Of a stretch of DNA of 64,000 bases, positions 50,367 to 60,178 are shown piece after piece. Position 1 is the stretch's first letter. Each line of letters begins with the position of its first letter. The position numbers were made by a program, and so were the translations under genes. This DNA comes from Bacteroidota bacterium. GTDB lineage: Bacteria > Bacteroidota > Ignavibacteria > Tepidaquicellales > Tepidaquicellaceae. The stretch is from NCBI GenBank assembly GCA_018266845.1, contig JAFDZO010000004.1, positions 62,001 to 126,000 of the forward strand. Direction: 5' to 3'. The notes beneath the pieces are model-generated. The model did no database searches. It was not told where the DNA came from and saw only the letters and a list, made by a program, of their open reading frames with translations.

Positions 50367-51809
50367 GTGATAAAGTACCCTAAATATAAATATTTTTACG
50401 CCATAGCAGATTTTTTAATTCTGTGCGCATCATTTGTTGCATCTGAATATATATCAGAGAGGATATTTCATAAGAGAATTCTTGCAGATGTTGACCTCCC
50501 CACAACTCATTTGATAAACGTAATATTTTCACTTTTCTTTATATTCATTTTCCAGAATAATAATCTTTATAAGATTAATATTTTTCTTTCGCGTTCTTCG
50601 CAAATTGTTTCTATAATAAAATCATTTATATACGGCGGATTAATTCTTATTCTGATTTCTTTCTTTTTACAATTGGATATTGTGCTTGGTTCACGGACTG
50701 TTGCTGTTACCTTTATCATGCTTGGAATCAGTTCTATCACTTTTTGCCGCGTTGTAATATTGAAACCGCTTTATTTTTACTTCACTAAGTATAATCTGAT
50801 TAAACGGAATGTGGTTATTGTCGGTTCCGGTAAATCAAGTAAGCTGCTGGCTGAAAAAATATTATTCGAAAATTTTTACGGTATAAATATTCTTGGCTTT
50901 ATTGATAACGAATCTACGTCTGGGAAATTTATTTATGGTAATATCAGGTCGCTTGGAGGTATGAACAAGCTTGAAAAAATTGTTTCAAATGTTAAAGTTG
51001 ATGAAATAATCATAGCTACCGATGATATTGATTACGAAAGGCTGCTGCAAATAATTGACTATTGCAACACTCTTCATCTGAATGTAAAACTTTCATCTGA
51101 ACTTTTTAGGATTATCCCCGAAAAAATTGTTACCGAGTCATACTCTGGAATTCCGTTAATTGATCTTTCTGAAAAAGTTAATAAAAATATTAATATTATT
51201 TTTAAAAGAGGGTTTGATGTAGCGGCATCGGTACTTGGATTGCTGGTTTTATCGCCTTTACTGCTTTCTGTTTCTCTTATTATTAAGCTGACATCAAAGG
51301 GAAAAGTATTATTTTCGCAGGAGAGAATCGGCAAGAACGGAAAGAAGTTTAATCTTTATAAGTTTCGTTCGATGATAGATGTCCCTGAGTCAGAAGAAGA
51401 GCATAAAAAATGGGTGCGTGCTCTCATTAAGGAAAGCTACGAAAACGATTCTGTGCTTACAAAAATAGTAAATGAGAAGAGGGTTACACGAATTGGAAAG
51501 TTTTTAAGAAAAACTTCCATAGATGAGCTTCCGCAGCTTTTCAATGTAATAAAGGGAGATATGAGTCTGGTCGGACCCCGTCCTTGCCTGCCATACGAGT
51601 ATGAAGTTTTTGATGAATGGCACAAAAGAAGACACTCAGTGCTTCCGGGCTGCACAGGAGTTTGGCAGATAAACGGCAGAGGAAGTGTTTCATTTAAAGA
51701 TTCAATAATTTTAGATTTGTATTATGTAAATAATGCAACACCTTGGCTAGACTTGCAGCTAATAATAAAAACCTTTCCTGTAATGCTTACGGGCAGGGGA
51801 GCAAAATAA
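50367..51809 (+). CDS. polyprenyl-phosphate sugar-1-phosphate transferase (WbaP type)
   Basis: The 480-aa protein has four to five N-terminal membrane helices, a CoA-binding-like Rossmann segment (VVIVGSGKSSKLLAEKIL, about 148-165) and a re-entrant helix (about 275-300). The catalytic C-terminal domain has FSQERIGKNGKKFNLYKFRSM, RKTSIDELPQLFNVIKGDMS and LVGPRP. It starts polysaccharide synthesis by moving a sugar phosphate to undecaprenyl phosphate. The proposed start is GTG at 50367, after the largest gap of the cluster. Confidence 0.93.
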   Translation: MIKYPKYKYFYAIADFLILCASFVASEYISERIFHKRILADVDLPTTHLINVIFSLFFIFIFQNNNLYKINIFLSRSSQIVSIIKSFIYGGLILILISFFLQLDIVLGSRTVAVTFIMLGISSITFCRVVILKPLYFYFTKYNLIKRNVVIVGSGKSSKLLAEKILFENFYGINILGFIDNESTSGKFIYGNIRSLGGMNKLEKIVSNVKVDEIIIATDDIDYERLLQIIDYCNTLHLNVKLSSELFRIIPEKIVTESYSGIPLIDLSEKVNKNINIIFKRGFDVAASVLGLLVLSPLLLSVSLIIKLTSKGKVLFSQERIGKNGKKFNLYKFRSMIDVPESEEEHKKWVRALIKESYENDSVLTKIVNEKRVTRIGKFLRKTSIDELPQLFNVIKGDMSLVGPRPCLPYEYEVFDEWHKRRHSVLPGCTGVWQINGRGSVSFKDSIILDLYYVNNATPWLDLQLIIKTFPVMLTGRGAK

Positions 51810-51829
51810 ATAAAGTTCTTTACTGTTAA

Positions 51830-52846
51830 ATGAATATTGCTATTATAGGATTAGGATACTGGGGACCTAATTTAGTCAGAAATTTTTCGGCGATAAAAGA
51901 AGTAAAAAAAATTATCTGCTGTGATAATAATCAAAAAAGACTTTCATTAATAAAGTTAAAATATCCTTCCGTAGAAACAGTCAGCGATTTTGACCAGCTG
52001 CTGAAGCACTACAGTTTTGATGCCCTTATTATTTCAACACCGGTTGGCAGCCATTACAAATTTGCAAAAGCAGCTTTAAATGCCGGCAAACATGTATGGG
52101 TAGAAAAGCCATTCACGGGTTCTTCCAAAAATGCAGAGGATTTAATTAATCTCAGCGAGAAGAAAAACTTAAAACTCTTCGTTGACCACACTTTTATTTA
52201 CACAGGCGCTGTCAGAAAGATAAAAGAGATTGTTGATAAAGGCGAGCTTGGAGATGTAATTTATTTTGATTCGGTCAGAATTAACCTTGGTTTGTTTCAG
52301 CACGATGTGAACGTTTTATGGGATTTAGCCTGCCACGATTTATCAATAATGAACTATATTCTCCCCGAAAATAAAATTACGGGGATTGCTGCAAATGGCA
52401 TAGCTAATTTTTACGACCACGAAAACATTGCATACCTTTCGATTTATTTTGAGAATAATTGTTTTGCGCATATTCACTCTAACTGGACTTCTCCTGTAAA
52501 AATCCGAAGAACTATCGTCGGAGGAAAAAAGAAAATGCTGGTTTTTGATGATATGGAAAATGTGGAAAAAATCAGAGTGTATGATTCAGGTGTGCTCATG
52601 AGAAAAGATGAGGAAGAGAGTATTCACGAAGCTTTAGTGCAATATAGAATTGGAGATATGTATTCACCAAAAGTTGCGCAAACAGAAGCGCTTTCCCTTG
52701 CATCGAGAGAATTTATTGACTGCATTAATGAAGACAGAGTGCCTCTCACGAACGGTTATGACGGATTGAAAATCGTAAAAATTTTAGAGGCTGCCGATAA
52801 ATCAATAAAAGAGCGCGGTAAAATAATGGAGTTTAATGGAAAGTAA
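51830..52846 (+). CDS. Gfo/Idh/MocA oxidoreductase (WlbA/WbpB-like)
   Basis: The 338-aa protein has the NAD-binding start IIGLGYWGPNLVRNF (residues 5-19), ISTPVGSHYKFAKAALNAGKHVWVEKP (quoted in part; the EKP motif supplies the catalytic Lys) and the HD motif in DLACHDLSIMNY. The sequence and the adjoining acetyltransferase fit the WlbA/WbpB type, which oxidises the C3 of UDP-GlcNAcA. The aminotransferase that normally follows is not in this window. Its end overlaps the next gene by 11 bp. Confidence 0.88.
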   Translation: MNIAIIGLGYWGPNLVRNFSAIKEVKKIICCDNNQKRLSLIKLKYPSVETVSDFDQLLKHYSFDALIISTPVGSHYKFAKAALNAGKHVWVEKPFTGSSKNAEDLINLSEKKNLKLFVDHTFIYTGAVRKIKEIVDKGELGDVIYFDSVRINLGLFQHDVNVLWDLACHDLSIMNYILPENKITGIAANGIANFYDHENIAYLSIYFENNCFAHIHSNWTSPVKIRRTIVGGKKKMLVFDDMENVEKIRVYDSGVLMRKDEEESIHEALVQYRIGDMYSPKVAQTEALSLASREFIDCINEDRVPLTNGYDGLKIVKILEAADKSIKERGKIMEFNGK

Positions 52847-53300
52847 AAAAATACGAGACGTAAAGCTGGGCAAAGATGTAGTGATAAATGATTTTGTAAA
52901 TTTATACGGCTGCACAATTGGCGATAACAGTAAGATTGGTCCGTTTGTAGAAGTGCAAAAAAATTCTTTGATAGGAAAAAATTGTAAAATTTCATCCCAT
53001 ACATTTATCTGTGAAGGCGTTGAAATAGAAGATAACGTATTTATAGGTCATAACGTAACGTTCATTAATGACAGATATCCCCGCGCTGTTAATGAAGACG
53101 GGAGCCTTAAAACTGAAGCGGACTGGAAGCTCGAAAAGACTTATGTAAAAAAAGGTGCTTCTATAGGCTCATCTTCAACTATCCTTTGCGGTATTACAAT
53201 CGGAGAAAATGCCGTAGTCGGCGCAGGTTCTATTGTTACAAAAGATGTAAAGCCTGACACCATAGTAGCAGGAAACCCTGCGAAGCAAATAAAGAAATAA
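52836..53300 (+). CDS. LbetaH acetyltransferase (WlbB/WbpD-like)
   Basis: The 154-aa protein has hexapeptide repeats with KIGPFVEVQKNSLIGKNCKI and FICEGVEIEDNVFIGHNVTF (each in part), then FINDRYPRAVN and a final GSIVTKDVKPDTIVAGNPAKQIKK. These features are typical of WbpD/WlbB N-acetyltransferases acting on 3-amino sugars. The start lies within the oxidoreductase gene, so the two are translated together. Confidence 0.87.
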   Translation: MESKKIRDVKLGKDVVINDFVNLYGCTIGDNSKIGPFVEVQKNSLIGKNCKISSHTFICEGVEIEDNVFIGHNVTFINDRYPRAVNEDGSLKTEADWKLEKTYVKKGASIGSSSTILCGITIGENAVVGAGSIVTKDVKPDTIVAGNPAKQIKK

Positions 53301-53324
53301 TAGCCCGATAATTATCCTTTCTGT

Positions 53325-54557
53325 TTGAAAACCCTTTCAAAATTCTTTTCCAAAAATAAATTTAATTTATTTCAGAACATTTTTGATAAATTATTTTCAT
53401 TTTTTCTTTTTTTATATATAGCGAGAAAATTTCCGTCTGAAATTTACGGAGAGCTTATTGCGTTAATGGCTCTATCTTATATAATAGTTTCTTTTTTTGA
53501 TTTCGGGCTGCCTGTCTTTTTTCAGAGAGATGTCTCACAAGCAAAAAAAATCGGCTCGGCATATAAAACCTCTCTCCTTCTATATGTAATGATTTTCCCT
53601 TTGTATTTTGCTTTGTGTTTTATTTATGCTGAATATTTTCAGCCTTTCAGTTCTGTGATAATATTTATTGCAATTGCGCTTTCCTCATATTTGAGTTTGT
53701 ATCTGAATATGATGAGTAAAATTGTATCAGGTATGCTGGATTTCAAAGCGCAGTTTTATTTTTTGATAATTTCCAGATGCCTGTTTGCGGCGCTCCCTGC
53801 TGCCTATTTTTTAAACTTCAATGTTTCAATTGAATCTGTAGTAATTGTTTTGCTTCTTTCCTATTTGCTAAACCTGATATTTCTTTATACGTATATCGAA
53901 AAAAATTTATTACAGGAAGCAAAAGAAAAAATTGATTTTAAGCTTCTTGGTTCTATAATAAAAATCTCAATTCCGCTTGGCATAATTGTTCTTGTTAACC
54001 TAATGTATGATAGAGTTGATGTGCTGCTTATATCTAAGCTCCTGAGCTATTCCGATACCGGTAAATACAATATTGCTTACGGACTTTTGAAAGCGTCAAC
54101 TCTGTCTTTTTCTTTTATTTTAATCGAAGGCTTTTCGAAAGTGTCTTACCTAAGCCGAAGAATCAGCTCCGTCAGTTTGTTTCTAAAAAAATATGCGAAA
54201 ATTGTTTTGACAGTAAGCGCAGGCGCTATGCTGATACTTTTTTTTGCTCCTGATATACTTGTCGTTTTCTTTTATTCCGCTAAGTATGCCGAATCGTCCG
54301 CGCTTCTAAAATTGTTGAGCTTTGCTGTTATTCCTCTGGCGCTGAACAATCTTACCGGAATTGCGCTAAACGCTCTCGGGAAATTTAATTTTGTCCTCAT
54401 TGCAGTTACAGCAGGACTTATAACAAACGTTGCGCTAAATATTATTCTCATACCAAAAATAGGTCTTGTTGCTGCATGTTACTCTACAATAATAACTGAA
54501 ATTGTTGTTCTTATACTTGAAAGCGCTTTTCTTGTTAAAGTATTGCGATACAGATGA
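53325..54557 (+). CDS. polysaccharide flippase, Wzx type (second)
   Basis: The 410-aa protein has about twelve membrane helices and the flippase start LFSFFLFLYIARKFPSEIYG (about 24-43), with the PVFFQRDVSQAKKIGSAYK loop. MOP-superfamily lipid-linked oligosaccharide flippase. The proposed TTG start is 24 nt after the previous stop. Its end overlaps the next GT4 start by 4 bp (ATGA). A second flippase in one cluster may serve a different glycan. Confidence 0.88.
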   Translation: MKTLSKFFSKNKFNLFQNIFDKLFSFFLFLYIARKFPSEIYGELIALMALSYIIVSFFDFGLPVFFQRDVSQAKKIGSAYKTSLLLYVMIFPLYFALCFIYAEYFQPFSSVIIFIAIALSSYLSLYLNMMSKIVSGMLDFKAQFYFLIISRCLFAALPAAYFLNFNVSIESVVIVLLLSYLLNLIFLYTYIEKNLLQEAKEKIDFKLLGSIIKISIPLGIIVLVNLMYDRVDVLLISKLLSYSDTGKYNIAYGLLKASTLSFSFILIEGFSKVSYLSRRISSVSLFLKKYAKIVLTVSAGAMLILFFAPDILVVFFYSAKYAESSALLKLLSFAVIPLALNNLTGIALNALGKFNFVLIAVTAGLITNVALNIILIPKIGLVAACYSTIITEIVVLILESAFLVKVLRYR

Positions 54558-55651
54558 AGATTTTATTTTTTGGGAGGCACAATAAGTCGGAAATGTTATC
54601 CGGTCCTGAAAAAGTCGCGAAGCGGATTTTTTCATCCGCATCAACAAAAAATCAATGCGTATTTGTCCAATATTTTTTTGAAGGGAATGTTTATTCCTTA
54701 ATGCAAAAAATGTTCGGATGTATTGAAGAGCATGAAGGAAATTTGAAGATATATCGTTTAGGAATTTTTAGAATAATTCCTTTTGTCTTACGATTTCGCC
54801 CTGATATTATTCATGTAATTACTTTTGAACGCTTTGCCCTGCTCGGATATATTTGTAAAATTTTTTCGGGGGTTAAAATTATTTACAATGTGCATGGAGT
54901 TGCTATTTATGAAAATAATGAATTAAAATCCGTGCCCGAAGGATTGAAGCTAAAGGATTCATTTTGTGAAAAAATATTTATGAAGTTTAGCAGTGTTTTG
55001 CTATTCTTATCCCGCTTTGAACTCAATATTGCCCGGAAGTATTATAACATTCCCGAACGTAAAATTTGCTATGTAAGTAATGGAATAGATGAAGAGTTTT
55101 CTAAAGCAAAAACCGGTAGCAGCAATATTATTCCATCTATCGTTTTTATTGGAGATAGTGAAAGAAGGGATAAAAATTTTCAATTTCTATATTCTGCTTT
55201 GGATAAAGTTAAATTCCAATGCCGGCTATACATAGTAGGGAGCTTTAATACAAAAATTTTTGATAAGAAATTTGAAAATGTTGAGATTTCTCCTATTCAA
55301 AAAATGAATAAAGAGGCGCTTGTGAAATTTTTATCCGATAAAGATATTTTTGTTTCACCAAGCTTTTACGATACCTTTTCTATTGCGGCGGCAGAGTGTA
55401 TGGCAGTGGGTTTAGTTCCTGTCGTATCTGAAAATACGGGAATCTCAAAATTCATTACTAAAGGAGTTAATGGGTTTGTTGCAGCGACAAATGATGAAAG
55501 TGATTTGGCTGAAAAACTCAATTTTCTTTTGAGCAGCAAAGAGCTGCGCATAAAGCTGTCATCGGCGGCTTCTGAAATATACAAAGAGCTAAACTGGAAT
55601 AAAGTGTTTACGGAGTACAGCAAAATTTACGATAACGCTTTAGTTGGATAA
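54554..55651 (+). CDS. GT4 family glycosyltransferase
   Basis: The 365-aa GT-B protein has a start KILFFGRHNKSEMLSGPEKVAKRIF and IIYNVHGVAIYE in the N-terminal half. The GT4 site SPSFYDTFSIAAAECMAVGL has an E in AAECMA and Asp at the first Glu position. Overlaps the flippase by 4 bp and the next gene by 8 bp, so it belongs to a translationally coupled series. Confidence 0.88.
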   Translation: MKILFFGRHNKSEMLSGPEKVAKRIFSSASTKNQCVFVQYFFEGNVYSLMQKMFGCIEEHEGNLKIYRLGIFRIIPFVLRFRPDIIHVITFERFALLGYICKIFSGVKIIYNVHGVAIYENNELKSVPEGLKLKDSFCEKIFMKFSSVLLFLSRFELNIARKYYNIPERKICYVSNGIDEEFSKAKTGSSNIIPSIVFIGDSERRDKNFQFLYSALDKVKFQCRLYIVGSFNTKIFDKKFENVEISPIQKMNKEALVKFLSDKDIFVSPSFYDTFSIAAAECMAVGLVPVVSENTGISKFITKGVNGFVAATNDESDLAEKLNFLLSSKELRIKLSSAASEIYKELNWNKVFTEYSKIYDNALVG

Positions 55652-57311
55652 TAGAAAAACATATTTGTTCCTTTCGGCAATATTAATCGTATATGTTTTC
55701 CTGAATCTTCCCATAGTAAAAAACTGCGCTTTCATTGCAGATGACCTTCCCGTAATATATTTTTCGAACAATAATCCTTTTCCTATAGCAACTTACTGGG
55801 AAAACGGCATCCGGCAGTTGATACCATCTGTTCAGATAGAATCCGTTCATTACAGGCCGCTTACATCCCTGCTCTCATATATTACGTTTTCAGTTTTTCA
55901 TTTTGAAGTTCCGTACTGGGCTTTGCTTTCACAGTTGATACATCTGGTGAATTTCTTTTTACTCGTTGTAATTTTCTCTAAAATACAAAATTATTTTAGC
56001 GTAAATAATAAATATGCTTGTTTAACGGCAGCTTCTCTATATCTTTTCTATCCGGGGAATGTTACTAATCTTGCATGGGTATCAGCCCGGACGGATTTAG
56101 TTGTTATATTGTTTTGTTTAGTCTCGTTTTATTTTACTTTTGTTTTTATTGAAAAAAACAAAAAATTTTTTCTTGTTGCTTCAGCCTTAGTTTATCTTGC
56201 TGCATTGCTTAGTAAAGAAAATGCCGTCAGCTGGTTTATAGTAGAATTTATTTTGATTTGGTTGTTATACTTTCTGAATAACAAGCCTCCTGCGCTATTT
56301 TCGTCTTTGATGAAAATCTTTAACGCGAAAATTACTGCGCTTATTGTTTTTGTGTTTTGCAGGAGCGCCCTTGCCTCTTTGGAAACCAAAACTCTTTTTA
56401 CGAACCTCAATATTTTTAATACTATCATTGCCTATGTAAAATCAGTTTTATTTACTTTCCTCCCTGTTGATTCAGGAACGCTCATTTATTTTTATGCACA
56501 ATATAAATTAACCTTCTTTGTGATGGCGTTCCTTTATTGCGCGGCTTTTTTATTTATACTTTGGTTTGCTTTTGCAAAAAGGAAATATTCAGCAATAATA
56601 TTTTCTGGAATCGGGATTACACTTTCCACGTTGTCTTTCTATGCTATTGCAGGCGGGGGAACTTACCGCTTATTTTCTCTTACTTTTGTTTCGTTCCTGA
56701 TATTCGTTTTTACTTTTTTAAGCAGCAGACTGAAATCTTCGGAGAAAATAAAAATACCCCTAAAAATTTCTTACTCTATTGTGATAGTTCTTTTTATTCT
56801 TGGATATTACACGATAACGAATTATTGGCTTACTAATTATAAAGTGCAGGAGGAAAGCCTTAGCTCGCTTACAAATACGTATGATAAAGGAAAAGAAAAT
56901 CTGATAATTAATTATCCTCACTCACTTGGTCAGTCATATTGTTTTTCCGATATTGGGGTTTATCTTTTTTTTAAGATGAATAATTCCATTGGAAGGTTTA
57001 ACAATATAACTTCTCTTGCTGCTATAAATTCATTTGATGCCGGGCATTATATTAGCGGCGGAGTTATTACAAAAAACGGAAATGATTTTATTGTATCATC
57101 GGATTTTAATGATACATATTTCACTCACGAGCCGTTTTATACTCAAAAATATAGTTTGGGAATTCATACCGCAGAAAGAAAAGATGCCATATATGAAGTA
57201 CTGAAATTAAACATGTTTTCAAAGCCTCTCACAGTTAAAATTACTCCGGGTATTAATACAGCTTCGGTTAATGTAGTCAAATTTGAAAACGGAAAGTTTG
57301 TAAAATTTTGA
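55644..57311 (+). CDS. GT-C-type membrane glycosyltransferase (PMT/TMTC-like)
   Basis: The 555-aa protein has about eleven membrane helices. FIADDLPVIYF in the first periplasmic loop carries the DD acid pair, followed by VHYRPLTSLLSYITF, AWVSARTDLVVILFCLVSF and LLSKENAVSW. These are typical of GT-C enzymes of the PMT/TMTC type that use polyprenyl-phosphate sugars in the periplasm. A C-terminal beta-rich periplasmic domain (about 400-555) follows. The TTG start overlaps the previous gene. Confidence 0.72.
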   Translation: MDNRKTYLFLSAILIVYVFLNLPIVKNCAFIADDLPVIYFSNNNPFPIATYWENGIRQLIPSVQIESVHYRPLTSLLSYITFSVFHFEVPYWALLSQLIHLVNFFLLVVIFSKIQNYFSVNNKYACLTAASLYLFYPGNVTNLAWVSARTDLVVILFCLVSFYFTFVFIEKNKKFFLVASALVYLAALLSKENAVSWFIVEFILIWLLYFLNNKPPALFSSLMKIFNAKITALIVFVFCRSALASLETKTLFTNLNIFNTIIAYVKSVLFTFLPVDSGTLIYFYAQYKLTFFVMAFLYCAAFLFILWFAFAKRKYSAIIFSGIGITLSTLSFYAIAGGGTYRLFSLTFVSFLIFVFTFLSSRLKSSEKIKIPLKISYSIVIVLFILGYYTITNYWLTNYKVQEESLSSLTNTYDKGKENLIINYPHSLGQSYCFSDIGVYLFFKMNNSIGRFNNITSLAAINSFDAGHYISGGVITKNGNDFIVSSDFNDTYFTHEPFYTQKYSLGIHTAERKDAIYEVLKLNMFSKPLTVKITPGINTASVNVVKFENGKFVKF

Positions 57312-58267
57312 ATTCCAGCGGAGAAAATATTTATCTTTCAGTTGTCATGAGCGTCTTCAACGAAGAAAAGTATGTTGCCGCAGCTATCAAAAGTATTTTA
57401 AGCCAAACGTATCCCTACTTTGAATTCATAATTATCAACGATGGTTCAACTGATAACTCCGAATCGGTAATCAAATCTTTTGTTGATGAGAGGATAGTTT
57501 ATAAAAAAATAAGCAAAGTAAATTTTTCGAAGGCGCTAAATGAAGGAATTGCGTTAGCAAAGTATGACTACATAGCGAGGATGGATGCTGATGATATTTC
57601 AATACCTGACAGGCTGGAAAAGCAGGTAAACTATATAAAGAAAAACCCCGGTGTAAATGTTCTTTCATGCGGGTATGCTCTTTTCAAAAATAAAAAAATA
57701 TCGCATATAAAGTATCTTCCCGAAAAAAATACAGAAATCAAAAAAGAATTAAACTACTCAAGCGCAATTTGTCATGCAGGTTCTGTGTATTCAAAAAGGC
57801 ATATAGAAAAATTCGGAGGATACAATGAAAATCTTGATTGTCTGGAAGATATAGACTTGTGGCTTAGGATAAGGGAAGAAACTGTGTTTCATAATTTGAA
57901 AGAAGCATTATATATGATTCGCCTGAAGGAAAATTCCATGACATCAATGGAAGCACGAAAGCCTAAAATTTTTTTTCAGGATATTTATTTTAAGAATTTT
58001 AAACCGCAATATTTTAAAAGTCAGAACGCTGCGAAAGCCAAATATGCCGTTTTGCTTTTTAAGTTTTCATCAGTAAAGGATTTCAGGGAATATTCACTCC
58101 GCGAAAAGATTTTGTTCTTCCCTGAAGTTTTTCTTCTTTTTCTATGGAGCTTTTTGTCGTCGAAAAATATTCTTGAGTGGCTTAGGTGGAAAGCGATTGG
58201 AGCCGGAACTATCTTAGGCGAAAAGAAACAAAATCTTGAACACATAATCAAAAATATAGAAGATTAA
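57308..58267 (+). CDS. GT2 family glycosyltransferase
   Basis: The 319-aa protein has the GT-A domain SVVMSVFNEEKYVAAAIKSI (10-29), IINDGSTDNSESVI, the metal-binding ARMDADDISIPDRLEKQ and a later CHAGSVYSKRHIEKFGGYNE block. A C-terminal helix with LFFPEVFLLFLWSFLS may touch the membrane. The TTG start overlaps the preceding TGA (TTGA). Paralogue of the next gene. Confidence 0.92.
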   Translation: MNSSGENIYLSVVMSVFNEEKYVAAAIKSILSQTYPYFEFIIINDGSTDNSESVIKSFVDERIVYKKISKVNFSKALNEGIALAKYDYIARMDADDISIPDRLEKQVNYIKKNPGVNVLSCGYALFKNKKISHIKYLPEKNTEIKKELNYSSAICHAGSVYSKRHIEKFGGYNENLDCLEDIDLWLRIREETVFHNLKEALYMIRLKENSMTSMEARKPKIFFQDIYFKNFKPQYFKSQNAAKAKYAVLLFKFSSVKDFREYSLREKILFFPEVFLLFLWSFLSSKNILEWLRWKAIGAGTILGEKKQNLEHIIKNIED

Positions 58268-58268
58268 G

Positions 58269-59234
58269 ATGCGAAAACTTTCAGTATTAATGACAACGTA
58301 CAACAATGCAGGGTATTTGCCGTTTTCGATTAAGAGTATTTTAAACCAGACTTTAAGTGATTTCGATTTTATTATTATTGATGACGGTTCAGAGGATAAC
58401 TCAAAAGAAATAATTGACGGGTTTAAAGATGACAGGATAAAATATTTTAAGATTCAAAATTCAGGTCTTGGCGCAGCGTTGAATTACGGCTTGGCAAAAT
58501 GTGAAACTGAATTGGTTGCGCGAATGGATGCAGATGATATTTCTTTACCGGAAAGGCTTCAAAAGCAGTACGATTTTATTTCCCAAAGGAAAAAATATGA
58601 TGTTGTTTCCTCTTGGTATGCTGCATTTGAAAATTCAAAGCTGCTTTATTCTATTAAGACACCGGAAAGCGATGAACAAATTAAAAAGAGATTTGCTCTT
58701 CACAGTGAAGTCATTCATGCGGGCATGCTGTATAAAAAAGAAAAGATAATTACAGCAGGAGGATATACTCCGGGAGTGTTTGAGGATTATGAGCTATGGC
58801 TTAGAGCAAAAGATAAGCTCTGCTTTTATAATATTCAGGAAGTTCTGCTTCTTGTAAGATACAGGAAAAATTCTTTCTCAAGAGAAAACATTACAGAAAA
58901 GAATAAGCTGGTGTATGCAATACAGGAGCCGTATTACAGGGATAATTTCAAAAACAATTTTAGTATTGAATCTAATGAAGAAGAATATGAGTACAGAGGA
59001 TGGCGGGAATTTTTTTACGGGGCAGAAAAAAAAGCCCCTTCATATTGGAATAAGTTTGGAGCGGGAGTTTTTTTGAAACCAAGAATTATTCTGGCAAAAA
59101 TTGTTTTGCTTTTCCCAAATAAATTTGTCTTATGGTTTAAAGAAAATAGAATTAAATTCAGGTTGGAATATTTACTGAGTTATTTTTCTCATCAGAACTC
59201 AGTGCTCAGAAAATTTTTATCGCAGCAAAGTTGA
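58269..59234 (+). CDS. GT2 family glycosyltransferase
   Basis: The 321-aa GT-A protein shares its layout with the preceding gene: SVLMTTYNNAGYLPFSIKSI (5-24), FIIIDDGSEDNSKEI, ARMDADDISLPERLQKQ and VIHAGMLYKKEKIITAGGYT. The two probably arose by duplication and add two different residues. ATG start one base after the previous stop; its TGA overlaps the next TTG. Confidence 0.92.
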   Translation: MRKLSVLMTTYNNAGYLPFSIKSILNQTLSDFDFIIIDDGSEDNSKEIIDGFKDDRIKYFKIQNSGLGAALNYGLAKCETELVARMDADDISLPERLQKQYDFISQRKKYDVVSSWYAAFENSKLLYSIKTPESDEQIKKRFALHSEVIHAGMLYKKEKIITAGGYTPGVFEDYELWLRAKDKLCFYNIQEVLLLVRYRKNSFSRENITEKNKLVYAIQEPYYRDNFKNNFSIESNEEEYEYRGWREFFYGAEKKAPSYWNKFGAGVFLKPRIILAKIVLLFPNKFVLWFKENRIKFRLEYLLSYFSHQNSVLRKFLSQQS

Positions 59235-60178
59235 AAAAAATTCTTCTTATATCTACAAATGCGCTGGGCGATACTTATCTTGTATGCTCTGTGCTGAAAA
59301 CTTTGAGGCATCATTTCGAAAAATCGCAGATTGATATTATCTCCTCGGAGAGCGCAAGGTTTTTTTTGAATGAGGCTGGTTTTGATAATCTATATTTAAT
59401 AAAAAGAAAATCATTCTCTGAAGTTCATAGGATAATTTTTAAAATCAGGAATACCGGATACGACTTTGTGTTTAATTTTTTCCCGGGACAGATGAATACA
59501 TCGCTTTTTAAGCTTTCTAAGGCAGATGAGAAAATAGGCTTCGTGAATATCATTAAAAAGAAAAGCTGGCATAATGATGAAGATACTTTACGGATAAAAT
59601 CGCAGCCTAAAAACAAAGCTGCAATATGGAAACCCGAGGAAAATTACCTTCAAAGAATGAGACTGGCGCTAAATTATGCCGGGATAAAAAATGCCCAAAT
59701 CACGAAACACATTTTTGATTTTGAAGATGAGGCTTGCGGGACGTATGACATTGTTGCGCATTTTTTTTCAAGTGATGCAAACAGACAAATCGGCGAAGAT
59801 TCTATAAAAGAAATTTTAAATGAGCTTTGTATTACAAATAAAAAGAAAGTTTGTCTTATCGGCAGCAAAGATGAGCTTAAAAAAATAAAAGGGTTTGTTA
59901 CTGTATCGGGACTTCACTTTGAGGAATCACCCGGTATAAAAAAGCTTGTTTCGCTAATAAAAAATTGCAAGCTGTATATCGGAGTTGATTCTTTTCCGCT
60001 GCATATTGCAGATGCGTATGGAGTAAAAACTCTTGGAATATTCTATTACAAAAACGAGAAATCCGTTTTTCAGAATATGGATAACAAGTTTATTTTCAGA
60101 ACTGAAAGCGCTGCTATTGATACTAAAGAATTTTTTAATTTTATTAAGAAAAAACAAATTTTATCCGGTATAAATTGA
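59231..60178 (+). CDS. GT9 family glycosyltransferase (heptosyltransferase-like)
   Basis: The 315-aa protein has the GT9 pattern: ILLISTNALGDTYLVCSVLKTLR at the start (quoted in part), YDFVFNFFPGQMNTSLFKLS, KKVCLIGSKDE and LVSLIKNCKLYIGVDSFPLH with the acceptor-site Asp/Ser/His near residues 252-258. GT9 enzymes add heptose or other sugars in LPS. The TTG start overlaps the previous stop. Confidence 0.82.
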   Translation: MKKILLISTNALGDTYLVCSVLKTLRHHFEKSQIDIISSESARFFLNEAGFDNLYLIKRKSFSEVHRIIFKIRNTGYDFVFNFFPGQMNTSLFKLSKADEKIGFVNIIKKKSWHNDEDTLRIKSQPKNKAAIWKPEENYLQRMRLALNYAGIKNAQITKHIFDFEDEACGTYDIVAHFFSSDANRQIGEDSIKEILNELCITNKKKVCLIGSKDELKKIKGFVTVSGLHFEESPGIKKLVSLIKNCKLYIGVDSFPLHIADAYGVKTLGIFYYKNEKSVFQNMDNKFIFRTESAAIDTKEFFNFIKKKQILSGIN

